This document shows, piece by piece, positions 8,820 through 19,900 of a stretch of 38,363 nt of DNA. Positions within the stretch are counted from its first letter, which is position 1. Every line of letters begins with the position of its first letter. The notes under the pieces were generated by a model. It was not told the origin of the DNA, made no database searches, and was given only the letters and a program-made list of their open reading frames with translations. Position numbers and translations under genes: made by a program. Source of the stretch: Candidatus Goldiibacteriota bacterium (lineage in GTDB: Bacteria > Oederibacteriota > PGYV01 > DSYL01); assembly GCA_018000835.1 (NCBI GenBank), contig JAGNJD010000021.1, positions 1 through 38,363 of the forward strand, read 5' to 3'.

Positions 8820-9007
8820 GTTTCACCCGTTAAAAAAACATTCACTTACAAAAACCGTTCTTTGCTTCTTTCATAATTAACTTAATTAATTTTATCTTAA
8901 AAAAAATCACCGGTAAAAATTCCGGCATTTTATTGCGGCTTACATTCTTATCAATAATTAAAGTGCCAAAATCGCATCCAGGAGTGAATCAAATTTATCT
9001 TAACAAA

Positions 9008-9913
9008 TCAGGAATTTATTACAAAAACCATTCTATAATTCTTTGGAGTACTTGTATCTTTATATGTTTTAATGTTAAATTTATCCCTGGATATCTTTAA
9101 AGAATTTTCAAAAATTCTGATTAAAGAATCTGCCTGTTCTTTTGCCATGTCTGCATCTTCTGAAAAAACCCTTATTTCAACAGGAAATTTGTTGGACATT
9201 TTTATGTAATCTTCAATTTCGGTTATAATTTCTTTGCCTTTATCCGTAAATCTATCTTTTCTTTCTTTATCAAATAAAACGGAATTGGATGCTTCTATGT
9301 ATAATTTTGAATCTTTATAATATTTAATTACCTGGACAATCTTTGGTTCTTTCTTTCTTACCGAGCCTGGATTTCCTGCTTTATCCATATAAGACAAGAG
9401 GTATGAATATGGAGCATTGAGTTTCAGCATGTTTCCATTGTTATCAAAACCATCCCATTCAAATTTTGACGGCAGATTTCCAGAACCTTTCTGCATCATA
9501 ACGGTAGCCCCGGTTGGGTCCGTAATTTTAAAAGTCCATTTTTCCATTTCAATTCCAGAAGGGACTTTTGGAATTACTTTAAAAATCGGCTGAGATTCAA
9601 CGTTGTTCAAATATGCATGATATTCAGGCCTCGTTTCATTTATTACGGACGGCAAACCAAGTTTAATGTCTTTTACGTCGGATGGAGAAAGTCCAAGAAA
9701 ACTTTCTTCCGTCTTTACGAGTGCTTCTGCCACGTCATTTGAATTTGTTTTTATCGTTATTTCAGGTCTCTCCGTTTCTATTTTTATTTTTAACTGGCCT
9801 TTAACTATAACTTCCTTTGATGCATCCGTAGTATTTGACTGTTGTTCTTCTGCATATAAAAAAACGCAAAAAATAAATGACAAAATAAAAACGAATGTAA
9901 ATTTTTTTTTCAT
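9008..9913 (-). CDS. Periplasmic protein with FlgD-type Ig segment and OmpA-like C-terminus
   Basis: 301 residues with a cleavable signal peptide (about 1-21, ending LYA). The middle holds a FlgD-like Ig motif, WDGFDNNGN...YSYLLSYMDKAGN (about 160-190). The last 85 residues look like a divergent OmpA/Pal peptidoglycan-binding fold: a KFPVEIRVF strand, a helix with AKEQADSLIRIF, and a final strand. The key Asp/Arg pair of OmpA is hard to find, so peptidoglycan binding is uncertain. It is the last gene of the TonB/ExbBD operon, 3 bases after the tonB-like stop. It probably anchors that complex in the periplasm, as Pal does for Tol. It could also be a plain scaffold protein. Confidence 0.65.
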   Translation of the reverse strand: MKKKFTFVFILSFIFCVFLYAEEQQSNTTDASKEVIVKGQLKIKIETERPEITIKTNSNDVAEALVKTEESFLGLSPSDVKDIKLGLPSVINETRPEYHAYLNNVESQPIFKVIPKVPSGIEMEKWTFKITDPTGATVMMQKGSGNLPSKFEWDGFDNNGNMLKLNAPYSYLLSYMDKAGNPGSVRKKEPKIVQVIKYYKDSKLYIEASNSVLFDKERKDRFTDKGKEIITEIEDYIKMSNKFPVEIRVFSEDADMAKEQADSLIRIFENSLKISRDKFNIKTYKDTSTPKNYRMVFVINS

Positions 9914-9916
9914 TTA

Positions 9917-10879
9917 TCACCTCTCAAGCATGAATCTAAACGTTGCATATCCCGATTGGTCGTCGGAACCGGGAATGGGTGCAAATTTAAATTGTAAAAG
10001 TGCTTCTTTTGCCAGATTATCAAGTTCAGGATAATTTGACGAACGTTCTATTATTAAATTATCCTTAACCGTGCCATCAGGTCTGACTACGAAATATATT
10101 GTAACCGTTGCTTCCAGTCCCTGTTCCTGTGCCCATCTTGGATAAGATGGTTTTTTTGCGACAAGAATTTGTCTTCCTTCAATGTCACCCTGAATCAAAA
10201 GCGCCTGTTTTTTCTCAATGACTATTTTTTCCGTTGCGAGTGATTTTTTTGGTTCGGGCGTTGGTTTGCCGAGTTTAAAAGATGACTGTTTGATGCCCGT
10301 TTGCGTCTCCCTGTTTGAACTAAGAGAAATGCCGCCTGGATTTGCAGCAGGAAGTATGCTGGATTTTTTTGTCTGCGTTCCCAGGTCAATTTTAGTTGAT
10401 GGAGCAGATGCAAGCGACTGTTTTTTCTGCAAATCAATCTGAGCCTGGACCATTGCCGGAGATATCTTTTTTTGTCCTATTTCATTGTCCAGATCAATTG
10501 CTTTTGCCGCCGGTTTTAAATCTTCAAGTTTCGTTTTATCAAGTGACAACGCTTCCGGCTTTTGCATTTCAAGTTTTGGTTTTTCAAGGTCGAGGGACTT
10601 TGGTTTTGCAATTTCAATTTGTGCATTTTGTTTTATTGGAATCACCTGTTTTAAAACATCCATCATGTTTTTGGGTTTTTCAATCTGAACCGGCTGGATT
10701 GGTTTGGGCTGGTCAGGGATCTCCTGTATTATAGTAATTTCAGTTAAAGTATAATCGGCAAGTTTACTCTTTTGTTTTTGCTGATAAAAAAATATCAGAA
10801 AAATTATAAGCAGGTGCACCGTGATTGAAAATAAATACGATTTGGTTACTCCGCCTCTGTCAAAATCATTTGCAAACAT
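9917..10879 (-). CDS. TonB/TolA-type energy transducer
   Basis: 320 residues from the ATG at 10879; a TTG two codons earlier is less well placed relative to the GGGTG ribosome-binding site. There is one TM helix near the N-terminus (about 15-34, LFSITVHLLIIFLIFF), then a long Pro/Lys/Gln-rich periplasmic spacer (PDQPKPIQPVQ...), then a typical C-terminal TonB domain of about 80 residues with PRWAQEQG, VVRPDGTV and FKFAPI. TonB proteins carry the force made by ExbB/ExbD across the periplasm to the outer membrane. It lies in one run with exbB and two exbD genes. Its target may be the PorV-like or giant surface protein of the same operon, because no TonB-dependent receptor is visible here. Confidence 0.9.
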   Translation of the reverse strand: MFANDFDRGGVTKSYLFSITVHLLIIFLIFFYQQKQKSKLADYTLTEITIIQEIPDQPKPIQPVQIEKPKNMMDVLKQVIPIKQNAQIEIAKPKSLDLEKPKLEMQKPEALSLDKTKLEDLKPAAKAIDLDNEIGQKKISPAMVQAQIDLQKKQSLASAPSTKIDLGTQTKKSSILPAANPGGISLSSNRETQTGIKQSSFKLGKPTPEPKKSLATEKIVIEKKQALLIQGDIEGRQILVAKKPSYPRWAQEQGLEATVTIYFVVRPDGTVKDNLIIERSSNYPELDNLAKEALLQFKFAPIPGSDDQSGYATFRFMLER

Positions 10880-10895
10880 ATTCAATCACCCTTTC

Positions 10896-11315
10896 CTATT
10901 GCAATTGTTCTTTTTTATGCTGAGTTGCGAAATAAATCTTTTTTGGATTTGCTTTTTTAGCAACATCAAGAGCATCAATAACCGTCCCATGGTCAATGTT
11001 AAGATCTGCTTTTATGATTATTATTTTTTCATTAACTTTCATAAGTTTCTGTGCAATAACCTGCTCCATTTCTTTTGGCGTATAAACGTTTTTTTCATTT
11101 ACTGAAATGTTGGCATCTTTATCAATCGTTATGGTTACGTATTCCTTGTCTTTTGCCTCGTCTGTGACTGCCTGTGGCAATGTTACAGACAAACGCGATT
11201 GCGTCATAAACGGCGTTGCAACCATAAATATTATAAGTAATACCAGCGAAACGTCTACAAGTGGAATGATATTAATTTCTACCATCGGTTCTTCATCAAA
11301 ACTATCAACCGCCAT
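10896..11315 (-). CDS. exbD: ExbD/TolR-type proton-channel subunit (second copy)
   Basis: 139 residues: a short cytoplasmic tail, one TM helix (about 19-40) and a periplasmic domain. The conserved NIIPLVDV with proton-binding Asp21 is intact. ExbD/TolR works with ExbB/TolQ to turn the proton gradient into movement. It is clearly different in sequence from the other ExbD at 11382-11801, so this is not a recent duplication. ATG 11315 has a GGAGG site. The name exbD rather than tolR is by family only. Confidence 0.9.
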   Translation of the reverse strand: MAVDSFDEEPMVEINIIPLVDVSLVLLIIFMVATPFMTQSRLSVTLPQAVTDEAKDKEYVTITIDKDANISVNEKNVYTPKEMEQVIAQKLMKVNEKIIIIKADLNIDHGTVIDALDVAKKANPKKIYFATQHKKEQLQ

Positions 11316-11381
11316 AAAACTACCTCCATAAATATTTATTTCTTCACTTAAAATACAATCATTACACTAAAAAAACGTTTT

Positions 11382-11801
11382 TTATTTTTCTTTTTTTGTT
11401 TCTCTCATTATTGCAAGCGTCTTTGCTCCCTGCATCTTTGAAATGTCGAGAACTGAAACAAGACGGCCATGCTGGACGTCCCTGTCACACGTAATCATAA
11501 CGAGTTTTTTCTTATTCTCTTCCAATGCAGACTTTATAACAGCAGGAAATTTATCGTTATCAACTTTATTATTATTAATAAAAATACTATTCTTTGTTAA
11601 CTTTACCTGGACCGCGTCGCTCTTGGTTGATTTACCATGCGAGGCAGTAACAGTTGACGAATTCACCAATATTCCAGACTGTATGACCATTGGTGAAGTT
11701 ACCATAAAAATTATTAAAAGCACCAGGCAAATATCAATCAACGGAACTATATTAATTCCTGTTATTGCATCTCCTTCTTTTGAACTACTTCCGCCGTGCA
11801 T
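11382..11801 (-). CDS. exbD: ExbD/TolR-type proton-channel subunit (first copy)
   Basis: 139 residues when started at ATG 11801. The frame extends upstream to a TTG at 11825, but ATG 11801 has a GGAGAAGG site 5 bases away and gives the normal family length. NIVPLIDI with proton-relay Asp23, one TM helix, and a periplasmic domain are present. It overlaps the exbB end by 17 bases, which ties the two into one operon. With the second ExbD this gives one ExbB plus two ExbD paralogues, the same composition as the AglRQS motor of myxobacteria. Confidence 0.9.
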   Translation of the reverse strand: MHGGSSSKEGDAITGINIVPLIDICLVLLIIFMVTSPMVIQSGILVNSSTVTASHGKSTKSDAVQVKLTKNSIFINNNKVDNDKFPAVIKSALEENKKKLVMITCDRDVQHGRLVSVLDISKMQGAKTLAIMRETKKEK

Positions 11802-12438
11802 GAGCACCTTCTCCATAATTTGCAAGAATTACAAGGACTTTCCTTGTTACCGTATCCATTTCAACGACGATATTTTTTACCTTTTCAGTAAAATAGTTGT
11901 ACAATAAAACGGCAGGGATAGCAACGGCAAGACCACCAGCAGTTGCAACAAGTGCTTCTGCAATGCCAACCATAACAATTTCAGGTCCACCACCAGCAGA
12001 TGCAGCCAGATCCCTGAATGCCTTTATAATACCAAGAACCGTTCCAAACAATCCTATGAATGGTGCAGTGCTGCCAATGCTTCCCAGTATGTTAAGATAT
12101 CTTTGCAGATTGACTTTTTGTTCTGCCTGAGACGCTTCCATAAGTTTCGCCACTTCATCCCTTGGTAAATGTCGCTCTTCAAGACCTGCCCGGACGACAA
12201 TAGGAATTGCTCCTCTGGTTTTTTTAGAAAATTCAATTGCTTCGTCGTATTTTTCGTCAATGATATACGCTTTTATTTTTTCCAAAAATTTATCTGAATC
12301 GAGTTTTGTTCTCGCAAAATAGAACCACCGCTCAATTGCAACCGCAACGACAATGATTGACAAAACAATCATAAGAACAAGGACCCAACTGCTTCTTACT
12401 ACCTGCAACACATCAATCTGATATGCGTTTTGCTCCAT
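11785..12438 (-). CDS. exbB: ExbB/TolQ/MotA-type proton-channel subunit
   Basis: 217 residues with three membrane segments: about 15-35, 118-145 (SIGSTAPFIGLFGTVLGII) and 160-185 (ATAGGLAVAIPAVLLYNYF). These two later motifs are the ExbB/TolQ signature, with the channel threonines in GSIGSTAPF and ALVATAGG. It forms the inner-membrane pentamer around ExbD. ATG 12438 follows an AGGAGG site and sits 26 bases after the TPR gene stop. The protein could power TonB, a Tol-like system or a motility/adhesion machine; the neighbours favour a dedicated envelope machine. Confidence 0.93.
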   Translation of the reverse strand: MEQNAYQIDVLQVVRSSWVLVLMIVLSIIVVAVAIERWFYFARTKLDSDKFLEKIKAYIIDEKYDEAIEFSKKTRGAIPIVVRAGLEERHLPRDEVAKLMEASQAEQKVNLQRYLNILGSIGSTAPFIGLFGTVLGIIKAFRDLAASAGGGPEIVMVGIAEALVATAGGLAVAIPAVLLYNYFTEKVKNIVVEMDTVTRKVLVILANYGEGAHARRK

Positions 12439-12464
12439 GCTTTTCCTCCTTTTAAATTTTTAAG

Positions 12465-15400
12465 TTATTTCTTTTTTTCTTCTTTTTTTGTTTCTTTCTT
12501 ATCCTTAATCTCAGTTGTTTCAACTTTCTTAAAGAGGTCGGGGTATGCACTCTTAATTTCATTAATTCTGACTTTTGCACCATCTATATATTCTTTTTTG
12601 CAGCCACTATCTATAATTAACTCGTAAATTTTTACTGCGTCAACCCATCTTTGTTTTTCTTCATATATTATAGCAAGATTTAACAATCCTGTTGCCCTAA
12701 ATATGTTATCCTTTGGTTTTAAAGGAATGAGTTTACTGAGAGTTTCTATGGCGTGTTCGAAATCTTCTATTGTGCTATATATGTCACCTATCCTATATAA
12801 TGCTTCAAGTTGCATTTCTTCGCTTCCAGTATCTACAACCTCCTGATATGCCTTTATTGCATCTGAATATCTTTTTTGTTCAAGATAAATTGCAGCAATG
12901 TGAGCAGGGATGTCTTTTGTTTTTGTATCTTTTGGATATTCTTTCATATATCGTTTATACGCATTTACGGCATCATCCGTCTTTTTTAATTCCATATACG
13001 TAAGTGCAACATTATACATTGCGTTTTGAGCATATTCCGTTCCAGGATATTTCTCAATTATCCTCTCATAATAAAATGCTGCATCAGAAAATTTTTTTGT
13101 GTTATATGCAGCAGTTGCCAGACGGAACATAACGTCAGATGCAAGTTCATGCTTTGGATAATTTTTTATAAACGTTTTATAAGCAGAAATTGCCCCTTCA
13201 AAATTTTGCATGCCTTCGTAACAGGCCCCGATATAATAATTACTATTAATTGCAAGAGAATCATTTGAATAATTTTCAATGAGCCGGTTAAAAACGTCTA
13301 TTGCCTGCTGAAACTTTGACGTCTGATAATAAATCTCTCCTGCTTTATACAGTGCGTCAACGGCAAGTGGTGACTTTGGATATTTGTCGGCAAATTCAAT
13401 AAGCATAACGGGATCTTCCTTTTTTTCCGCTTTTCTATAATCAGCCCTTTGCATACCTTCTTCCACTGACTGGACTTTTTTGGAATCAGGATATTTTTTC
13501 ATAAAATCCTCGTATACTTTTACCGCTTTTGCTTCCTGGTCTGAATTATAATAAACTTCTGCAATGGCAAGCATTGCATCCTCTGCTATGGGGTCTTTTG
13601 GCCATCTGGTTAAAATCTCCTGAAAACCGGCAAGTGCTTTATCGTATTGTTGTGCCTTAAATAACAAATCTGAAATTTTATAAAGTGCTTCTGGCGCTCT
13701 TTTTGATTTTGGATAATTATAAACCAATGACTGCCATGATTTAATTGCATCGCTGTAATATTCCTGAATTTCATAAACTTTGCCCTGCTGGAAAAGCGCC
13801 TCAGCAATTAAATCAGGATTGCCTGTTTTTGCATAATTGTATGCAAATTCACCATAAGATAACGATGCTCTTTCATAATTTTTTTCACAAAAATATGAAT
13901 GCGCAATCAATATTTCACATGCCATTTTTACGTCTTTTGAAATGCCGGGATTGCTTACCACGTCTTTTGCCATCGTCCTTGCGCCTTTGTAATTTTCAAG
14001 TTCATAAAAACACCATGCAAGATTTGCTCTTGCTTCCGTTACTATGTCGCTGTCATATAATTTGTCTACTATTTCCTTAAATGCCTGAGTTGCGGGTCCA
14101 AACATACCCAACTTATAATATGCCATTCCAAGATAATAATAAGCACGTGCCCTTATGTTTTGGTTCGGCGATTGAAATTTTGATGACATTATTTCGAGCA
14201 TATGCGAAGCATCGCTTATAAGTAAACTGTATTGTTCCTGATTATAATATGAAAGTTCTGTCATCAAAAGTGCCGCTTCTGTCAAATCGGTATATCCGAA
14301 TTTATCAAGCAAAAATTTATACGATGCAATTGCGTCCGCATATTTTTTCTGATTGTATGAAGACGTACCAAGCAGATAATAACCAAGAGGCAAATCCTTA
14401 TGAGTTATGAATTTATTCGTAAACTCGGTTAAAATCGATTCTGCTTTGTTAAAATTTCCCTGGATAAGATAGCACCATCCGGATTTTAACTGCGAAGATG
14501 AAAATGCATCGTGTATTTTAGGATAATTTTGCAATTGGTTATATGCAAGAAGTGCTGCGTCGTATTTTTTTAGTAATCTATGACATTCACCTATTAGATA
14601 TTGTGCATATGCCATTATCCTTTCATCCCCGGAACCGTTTAGTACCTGTTGAAAATCCTTGATCGCCATATCGTACTTTTTAATCATAAAAAGAGACGAG
14701 CCACGTTTAAAACGGGCGTAAGGTGCAAGATTACTGTTTGGATATTTTTTTAAAAAATTCTCGTAATCATTAACTGCAACGGCGTAATTTTCACCCTTAT
14801 AAAACGACTCTGCTTTGTTGTATAACGCACTTTCCATATATTTACTATCGGGGTATTGCTCCGCTATCTTTTTAAACGCTCCTGCTGCTTCCGTATATTT
14901 ATTCGGAATTTTTAAATAACTTTGCCCGATATAATAATATGCAATGTCTGATTTTAATTCTTTTAGTTTTGCAACTGCATCTTCGTACCTTTCAAGATAA
15001 TAATCTATCATGCCCCCTATTAAAAGTATTTTTTCATCCTTTTTGTAAAAAGGATTACTTGCAAGGAATGACGACAGAGCATTATCTGCTTTTTTATATT
15101 CCTTTAAATTCAGATAAGAAAGTGCTATGCCATATACGGCCTCCATATCAAACATTGACTTTGAATATCTGAACCTGAACTGGTTCCACGTATCTATGGC
15201 ATCAAGGTATTTTCCCATGTTATACTGGCATTCACCCATTTTATACATTGCACTATCAGCGTAAGAGCTGCCTGAAAAGTTATTAAGAAGTTCTTTGAAC
15301 TCATTGTATGCCTGATTATATTTTTTATCCTGATAAAAAATATAACCTTTTAAATATTTGGCACGGGAAGCTTCATATCTATTGGAATCCTTCCACCTTA

Positions 15401-15566
15401 AAATAAAATTATCAATCTTATCCAGCGTTTCTTTTGAGGTTGGACTGGTTTTATATGAATTTAACACCATTTCCCAGTTATTTTCCAGTTCCTTTTCAAC
15501 GTCAGCTGCTTTTACGTATGGTGTAAATAATAATATTATACACATAACCAGTAAATATTTTTTCAT
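12465..15566 (-). CDS. Large secreted TPR protein (YbgF/BamD-type repeats)
   Basis: 1033 residues. A signal peptide (about 1-20, cut after YVKA) is followed almost entirely by tetratricopeptide-type repeats with the YPDS/YPKS turn (for example YPDSKYMESALYNKAESFY and YPKSKRAPEALYKISDLL). The C-terminal tail is Lys/Glu-rich (KDKKETKKEEKKK). I see well over twenty repeat units. YbgF (CpoB) and BamD use such repeats to bind partners in the periplasm. There is no lipobox Cys, so it is probably soluble or peripheral in the periplasm. It sits directly before exbB and 20 bases after the PorV-like gene, which suggests a scaffold between the motor and the outer membrane. Confidence 0.85.
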   Translation of the reverse strand: MKKYLLVMCIILLFTPYVKAADVEKELENNWEMVLNSYKTSPTSKETLDKIDNFILRWKDSNRYEASRAKYLKGYIFYQDKKYNQAYNEFKELLNNFSGSSYADSAMYKMGECQYNMGKYLDAIDTWNQFRFRYSKSMFDMEAVYGIALSYLNLKEYKKADNALSSFLASNPFYKKDEKILLIGGMIDYYLERYEDAVAKLKELKSDIAYYYIGQSYLKIPNKYTEAAGAFKKIAEQYPDSKYMESALYNKAESFYKGENYAVAVNDYENFLKKYPNSNLAPYARFKRGSSLFMIKKYDMAIKDFQQVLNGSGDERIMAYAQYLIGECHRLLKKYDAALLAYNQLQNYPKIHDAFSSSQLKSGWCYLIQGNFNKAESILTEFTNKFITHKDLPLGYYLLGTSSYNQKKYADAIASYKFLLDKFGYTDLTEAALLMTELSYYNQEQYSLLISDASHMLEIMSSKFQSPNQNIRARAYYYLGMAYYKLGMFGPATQAFKEIVDKLYDSDIVTEARANLAWCFYELENYKGARTMAKDVVSNPGISKDVKMACEILIAHSYFCEKNYERASLSYGEFAYNYAKTGNPDLIAEALFQQGKVYEIQEYYSDAIKSWQSLVYNYPKSKRAPEALYKISDLLFKAQQYDKALAGFQEILTRWPKDPIAEDAMLAIAEVYYNSDQEAKAVKVYEDFMKKYPDSKKVQSVEEGMQRADYRKAEKKEDPVMLIEFADKYPKSPLAVDALYKAGEIYYQTSKFQQAIDVFNRLIENYSNDSLAINSNYYIGACYEGMQNFEGAISAYKTFIKNYPKHELASDVMFRLATAAYNTKKFSDAAFYYERIIEKYPGTEYAQNAMYNVALTYMELKKTDDAVNAYKRYMKEYPKDTKTKDIPAHIAAIYLEQKRYSDAIKAYQEVVDTGSEEMQLEALYRIGDIYSTIEDFEHAIETLSKLIPLKPKDNIFRATGLLNLAIIYEEKQRWVDAVKIYELIIDSGCKKEYIDGAKVRINEIKSAYPDLFKKVETTEIKDKKETKKEEKKK

Positions 15567-15586
15567 ACGTTCACCCTTTTTATTTT

Positions 15587-16822
15587 TTATTCTTCAAGTT
15601 GTATCGTTCCCGGTTGCATTGGTATAGAACTTGAAATTTTTACCGTTTCATAATTTGATTCAAGAGTTTTTCCCGTCTTATCCTTTACTTTCATTATGCA
15701 TTTGTATTCGCCGTCAGAAACCGGCAACCCCCTGTCGTCTTTTCCATCCCATGTTACAAATTTAGGTGGTTTTTCGTTTCCCGAATAGGAACGAACTACG
15801 TCACCATCTTCATTAATAACGTTTAATTCCCATTCTTCTATTGGATATTTCGTTTCTGCATATATGGACACCGTCGTGTTTCTCCTGGTTCCAACGGGAG
15901 AGAATATTTTTGGTTCTGCGCTTAAATTAACGTCAAAACCGCCAAATTCAAAAGTAAGAGTAACGCGGTTGGAATAGCCAAGTTCACCAAAGCCAATGGC
16001 ATAATCAACTCTTACGGGCCTCCAGAAAATCCCTGCACCAAACGTAACTTCCGTCTCGTCTATTCCAGCACGAAGTGCAAGTTGCTGAAAAGGATATATG
16101 TCTATTCCCATTCTAAACTTAAAATCCCTGCCGCCAAACTCCTGTTCAACGTCCATGGTTGGCATTACTCTGTCCCCAAAAAGTTTTAAAGCGACCCCGC
16201 CTTTTAATATGATAGGATACGTCTCTGCCGTTTCCATAAGTTTTAAACTCGTAGGTGGTAATAGATTAATGCCGCTCAAACCAAATGAAATGTAATTTGA
16301 AGGGGACCATATAATTCCTGCATCAATGCCAAAACCGGTGGAATTTGCTTCAAAATTTGAATGATTAACGGCTTTTAAATTTAAACCAAAAGCAATCCAG
16401 TTCGTTATTTCTCGTCCATAAGACAATATAAAAGCCTGGTCTACGATGTCAAACTCCCCCATATCCGTCCATTGTTTATCCCTCGCGTCAAAACTCATTG
16501 ACCCAAGACGGACGTATCCAAAGCCAAAAGTCCCGATTCCTGAAATAGGATAAGTGGCTGCGCCAAAATCATACATCGTATCTTCAAACAAAAAGACGTG
16601 CTGAAATGCTATCTGTATGGGATTTTGCAAAGCAAGTCCTGCAGGATTATAATATATAGCAGAAGCATCATCTGCAAGAGCAGTAAATGCTTTACCCATT
16701 GCAAGCGACCTGGCACCTGCACCCCAGTTTAAAAATTCACCAGGAGAACCGTAATCGCCTTTTGCAAAAAGGATAAAAGGAACGATGCACAATACTGCCG
16801 CAAAAGCAGTTATTTTTTTCAT
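15587..16822 (-). CDS. PorV/PorQ-family outer-membrane barrel protein with FlgD-like C-terminal domain
   Basis: 411 residues from ATG 16822, which has GGAGG five bases upstream; a TTG at 16834 lies before the site and is rejected. A signal peptide ends near FAKG. The start of the mature part, GARSLAMGKAFTALADDASAIYYNPAGL, is the PorV/UPF0164-type signature, here broken by me for length: GARSLAMGKAFTALADD then ASAIYYNPAGL. Alternating barrel strands follow to about residue 300. The C-terminus is a FlgD-like Ig domain with WDGKDDRGLPVSDGEY. PorV in Bacteroidetes carries proteins with sorting-type C-terminal domains across the outer membrane. Here it follows the giant surface protein gene by about 100 bases, and that protein ends in such a domain. 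It is a likely export or attachment partner. Confidence 0.8.
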   Translation of the reverse strand: MKKITAFAAVLCIVPFILFAKGDYGSPGEFLNWGAGARSLAMGKAFTALADDASAIYYNPAGLALQNPIQIAFQHVFLFEDTMYDFGAATYPISGIGTFGFGYVRLGSMSFDARDKQWTDMGEFDIVDQAFILSYGREITNWIAFGLNLKAVNHSNFEANSTGFGIDAGIIWSPSNYISFGLSGINLLPPTSLKLMETAETYPIILKGGVALKLFGDRVMPTMDVEQEFGGRDFKFRMGIDIYPFQQLALRAGIDETEVTFGAGIFWRPVRVDYAIGFGELGYSNRVTLTFEFGGFDVNLSAEPKIFSPVGTRRNTTVSIYAETKYPIEEWELNVINEDGDVVRSYSGNEKPPKFVTWDGKDDRGLPVSDGEYKCIMKVKDKTGKTLESNYETVKISSSIPMQPGTIQLEE

Positions 16823-16923
16823 ATCCGCCTCCAAAAAATTATTATAAACGTTTATTTAACGACCGACTGCTTTTTATTATTTGCGGATTAAAAAATATCA
16901 ACGATAAGCAATCAGCAACGTTT

Positions 16924-19900
16924 TTATTTTCTTACCGCAATCTTACGCGTGTATTTTTCAGGACCTGCCGTTATATAGCATATATAACCGCCGTTTCCTA
17001 CAACCTTACCACGATTATTTTTTCCATCCCACTGTAACGTCACTATGTCTCCGGATTTCTGTCTCATAGTTTGCATTTCTTCTTTTGTCCACGTTTTTTC
17101 ATATACAAGACCGCCAAATAAATTATATATTTTCATATTTACGTCAACGTTTTCGGTTAATAAAAACGATATGTTCGTTGACTCGTTGCCGGCCATAAAT
17201 GGATTGGGATAATTGGAAATGCCTGCTGATGGGTCAACAAGAGAAACGTTTACCGTTGTCTGAGTTACCTGGACAGGGCTGCCATAATAAGTTCCCTGTA
17301 TACGGCATATCCCGTTTAAATATCCGCCGGTAAATGGGACAGTGGCAACGCCGTATTCATCCGTATTTGCAGTAGCCGTTGTTACTCCTCCAAAATCGCC
17401 GGTGCCTGACGAATTTTCAGGCAGGAACTCAAAAAATACATCGGCACCCGGAACTGGATTACCTCCGACGTCAATCACGGTTGCCCGGATAATAGAATCT
17501 GTGCCTGATCTTATGTTTTGCGGGCTTGCCGTTAACGTAAGGGTGGCGTTTAGTGAATTTGCACCAAAATCAATTATACAGGAAAATCTGTCTGCAAGAG
17601 CAGGTGTTGGCTGCGGGTCTATAACTTTTATCCTTATCCTTTCTGCCCTTGTATAACTCTGATCATTCATTGTGAACGTGCCGTTTGAAGCATTTCCATT
17701 AGACACTGCCAGTTGTCCATTTGCCTGTATACTCATATTTGAAGCAAGGACTGGAATAAACTGAAATGCATTATTTGCCCCGTAAACGGGATATTTTGAT
17801 ACGGAATCTATGACGTTTAGCGTAAGAGAAAACGTATCCGGATAACATATTGCCGTGGTTGAATTCGTCCCGGTTCCGTATGGAACTCCGTTTACTATTA
17901 ATTCATATTCAAGCGAACCGCCAATGGCAACCCAGATAAGAGGTTTACATGTAGATTTAAGAGTCCTCTCTAAATTCCCAGGATTTAAATCATTTGCATC
18001 AATTTGAACATATTGTGAAGAATTAACTATCATCTTTGCAGTTAAAGTAAGTTTATCAGGTGAAGAATCACTTAAATATCCATAAAATGGTGATGGACCA
18101 TTCGGCACAGATGGATCTGGTCCGGAGGAAGTCACCCTTATTCTGTTTGATAATCCTGCTGTCGTTGGATTTCCGTATATATCTGATGCCTGGACGGTTA
18201 TAGGGAAATATCCGCCGGATATCTGCGTTGATGCTACTCCCGTCACTCCATTAAACCATTCCATTCCATCATAGTAACCAGAACCATTTACAACGGACAT
18301 ACCTGGAACAAGGGTTTGTAGTCCATACGGAGTGCCTGCAAGCGTCGTAAACGTAGTAGTCGTATAATCAGCAACCCCGCCATAAGTCGTTGACCCTGAT
18401 ACGTACATACCTTCCCGTGCAGTATGGAATATTACAGATACCGTTTGTTGTCCTGTTACCCAGTTTATCGTCGTAGGCGTTATTGGAACGCCATAAGCGT
18501 CGTTTGTCCGCACCGTAACAGTATGTGCAGCCAGGTCTGGTAAATTTTCAACGACGTTACCATAAGCATCGCATGCATATACAATAAAATCATAACCGGA
18601 AGGGGTGTGATATGAATCGTTTACAACGGCACCAACCGGGAAAAATGGTGCCCCATCTACCATCGGGAAATTAACGGGGGACGTGCCGGTAAACATACCG
18701 TTTATTCTGGTCATGCCCAACGGCTGATACACAAGCAGACGTTTAAACTCGTTTGGAACCGTTACTATGTTATTACTGGTCCCTGATATAGAAGAATAAG
18801 ATGCAGAAATTTTTGCCGTCGTTTCAGGTGCTTTAAATAACTGCACGCTTGCAACGACTGAACCTTTTGAAAGCGTATATTGTCCGGGATACATGGTATT
18901 TGCACCCGTTGATGCCACCAAATTAACGGTTTCGTTAAAAGGAATTCCCCAGTTTCTGTCGTCACAGACGTTTTGAAATGCATCAAGAGCATAAATCGTA
19001 ACGTTAAAAGGCACTCCTGCCGTCTGTTGTGAAGAAGGAACTATAATGCCAAAGTGATCTACCGTAGTATGTCTGATGTAAATAGGAGGTGACGTATTGC
19101 TTGATAACGAACCGCCCGGTTCTGCCGTAATCGTCTGATAACTATTTGCCGGAACCGTTCTTAATACCATACCCGTTGAGGTTTCATAAGCGCCTGCTGT
19201 AATCGTAACTCTAACGTCTGATGAATAAAGCGAAACCCCATCTAACGTTGCAAAATCGTCAGACGAAGTAAGTTTACAATAATGCGTTGGATAACTATAT
19301 ACTCTGTTATAATTATCGTCAAGGTAATAAACTTTTAAACTAAATCCCTGCCCTGCTTCAACTACTTTTGGTGAACCTTCGTATCCTTTATACCCTGGTA
19401 TTCCTACGTGTTTTAATCCTGGTTTATGTGTCATGCCATCAACAAGAACAAGCAAATTTGTTACGCTACCAGGAACGACGTCAAAATTTTCCGAATCATA
19501 TTCTTTATTACCAAATTTTACCTTTATGTTTGCACCACTTCCATCAGGGTAGGAAGTCCTTGCCCTGTAAATCGTAACGGGCATGTTACATATTCCATTT
19601 ATAAAAGGTGCAGAAGTAGTTGGTTCTATACAATATTCCGATTCGTTATAATTCGTATTTGAACCAATACGAACCGTGACGTTATTAAAGCCGGTTGCGG
19701 TAACTCCATAAGAAGAATAAGCTACTATTCTGATATTAAAAGGAATCCCTGCCGTCTGCTGTCCAATAGGATTGCCATCAGGCCCTGTAATAATAAAAGT
19801 GGAAATAGTAAATATGTTTATTGCCGGAGAAGTATCTTCGGTTATGCCGCCGCGGTATGCATTGGAAACGGTGATACGGAAAGAAGATGATTCTATGGTA

